Source: AC-32 sp963717475
Lineage (GTDB): Bacteria > Actinomycetota > Thermoleophilia > Gaiellales > Gaiellaceae
Length of the DNA stretch: 64,000 nt
Assembly (NCBI GenBank): GCA_963717475.1
Contig: OY970337.1
Coordinates: 2,542,001 to 2,606,000, forward strand
Direction of reading: 5' to 3'
The notes beneath the pieces were generated by a model. It did not search any database. It saw only the letters and a program-made list of their open reading frames with translations, and was not told the origin of the DNA. The translations under genes were made by a program, and so were the position numbers. Positions within the stretch are counted from its first letter, which is position 1. Each line of letters starts with the position of its first letter. Positions 63,145-64,000 of the stretch are shown one piece after another.

Positions 63145-64000
63145 GTGAGAGGGCCGATTCGCTATGCGCAGAGCGGCGACGTCAGCATCGCCTACCAGGT
63201 CAGCGGCGACGGCCCCTTCGATCTCGTGCTCGTCCCCGGCTTCGTCAGCCACCTCGAGTACGACTGGGAAGAGCCACGGCACGCGGCGTTCCTGGAGCGG
63301 CTCGGCAGCTTCGCCAGGCTGATCAGGCTCGACAAACGGGGCACGGGCCTGTCAGACCGGCACGGCGGCATCGCGGACCTCGAGACGCGGATGGACGACG
63401 TGCGTGCGGTGATGGACGCCGTCGGGTCGGAATCGGCTGCACTGTTCGGGTACTTCGAGGGTGGACCGATGTCCGTTCTGTTTGCCGCGACCTATCCCGA
63501 GCGTACGCGCGCCCTCGTCCTGTTCGGTACGTACGCGGGTTTCTGGCGGCCCGAGCTGACCGACGAGGAGCGGCAGAGGGATCTCGACGACGTCGTGGCG
63601 CGCTGGGGCGACGGCTCGACCGTCACCTTCTTCGCCCCGGACGCCGACGACGTATTGCGCAGCTGGTGGGGCGCGCGTGAGCGACTTGCGGGGAGCCCTG
63701 GCGCGGTCCGAAACCTGATCGCTTCGAGCTGGACCACCGATGTGACGGACGTGCTTCCGGCGGTCCAGGCGCCGACGCTCGTCCTCTATCGCAGCGCCGA
63801 TCCAGCCCTCGCACCCGAGCGGGCCGAGTTCATCGCCCAGAACGTCTCCGGCGCCTCCCTCGTCGAAGTACCGGGCGCGAGCACTTTCCCTTGGCTCGAC
63901 TCGTCGCCGCTGCTGGACGCCGTCGAAGAGTTCCTCACAGGCGCGCGCCCTGTGCCGGCCGGCGAGCGCGTGTTGGCGACACTCCTCTTCACCGACCTCG
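63145..64000 (+). CDS. Alpha/beta hydrolase-adenylate cyclase fusion, 3'-truncated
   Basis: From GTG 63145 an alpha/beta hydrolase-like domain runs to the window edge: RYAQSGDVSIAYQVSGDGPF, LVPGFVSHLEYDWEEPRHAA, LIRLDKRGTGLSDRHGGIAD and ALFGYFEGGPMSVLFAATYP. The elbow residue expected to be Ser in G-x-S-x-G is Phe here, so the domain is probably not an esterase. The final residues GERVLATLLFTDL match the start of a class III adenylate/guanylate cyclase domain as in related fusion proteins. GAGAAT (63133-63138) lies six bases before the start. The catalytic cyclase part is outside the window. Confidence 0.8.
   Translation, partial: MRGPIRYAQSGDVSIAYQVSGDGPFDLVLVPGFVSHLEYDWEEPRHAAFLERLGSFARLIRLDKRGTGLSDRHGGIADLETRMDDVRAVMDAVGSESAALFGYFEGGPMSVLFAATYPERTRALVLFGTYAGFWRPELTDEERQRDLDDVVARWGDGSTVTFFAPDADDVLRSWWGARERLAGSPGAVRNLIASSWTTDVTDVLPAVQAPTLVLYRSADPALAPERAEFIAQNVSGASLVEVPGASTFPWLDSSPLLDAVEEFLTGARPVPAGERVLATLLFTDL

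Overview
This is a GC-rich stretch of bacterial chromosome. Very short intergenic gaps, frequent GTG and TTG starts, four-base stop/start overlaps, and a coenzyme F420 biosynthesis operon next to haem genes point to an actinobacterium. The mix of actinobacterial F420 genes, DUF2277, GFA-like and PHP-type PolX genes would suit a deep-branching class such as Thermoleophilia, but that placement is inference. Many operon-lead genes seem to be leaderless: a TAnnnT-like -10 hexamer lies 6-7 bases before the start codon, and in five cases the stop codon of the upstream gene is part of that hexamer.

From 1 to about 45.5 kb the window is one large surface-polysaccharide region. The first block (1-22.6 kb, + strand) holds GT4 and GT2 glycosyltransferases, an O-antigen-ligase/Wzy-like protein, two phosphoglycosyl transferases, an ATP-grasp enzyme and a FemAB-like transferase. 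It also has two PQQ-type beta-propeller proteins, a Wzz-like chain-length protein, UDP-xylose synthase, a secreted clan-A-type glycosidase and the GDP-rhamnose pair rmd and gmd. A decayed, partly deleted second copy of gmd follows. The second block (25-38 kb) contains a Wzx-type flippase, several GT4 genes, a GT-C-like membrane protein, a DPM1-like GT2 and FkbM-type methyltransferases. The third block (38.3-45.5 kb) has a minus-strand GT/FkbM operon divergent from a Wzm/Wzt-like ABC exporter whose ATPase carries a C-terminal glycan-binding-like extension. Parts for both Wzx/Wzy-type and ABC-type export are therefore present.

From 45.5 to 64 kb the content is housekeeping and mixed: hemE-hemH with a small unknown gene, a membrane-anchored serine hydrolase, polX divergent from the F420 operon cofC-cofD-npdG-cofE, and a minus-strand operon encoding a PLP-dependent decarboxylase fused to a cyclic-nucleotide-binding-like domain, an MFS transporter fused to a similar domain, and an agmatinase-family ureohydrolase. 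Small secreted and membrane proteins follow. The window ends inside an alpha/beta-hydrolase protein that appears to lead into an adenylate cyclase domain.

An important caveat: about a dozen genes, including hemE, hemH and polX, read correctly only if single-base indels are assumed, and these are most dense between 27 and 35 kb. Because the protein signal simply continues in another frame, and because essential genes are hit, sequencing or assembly error is the most likely cause. I report these as whole genes with frameshifts rather than as fragments.
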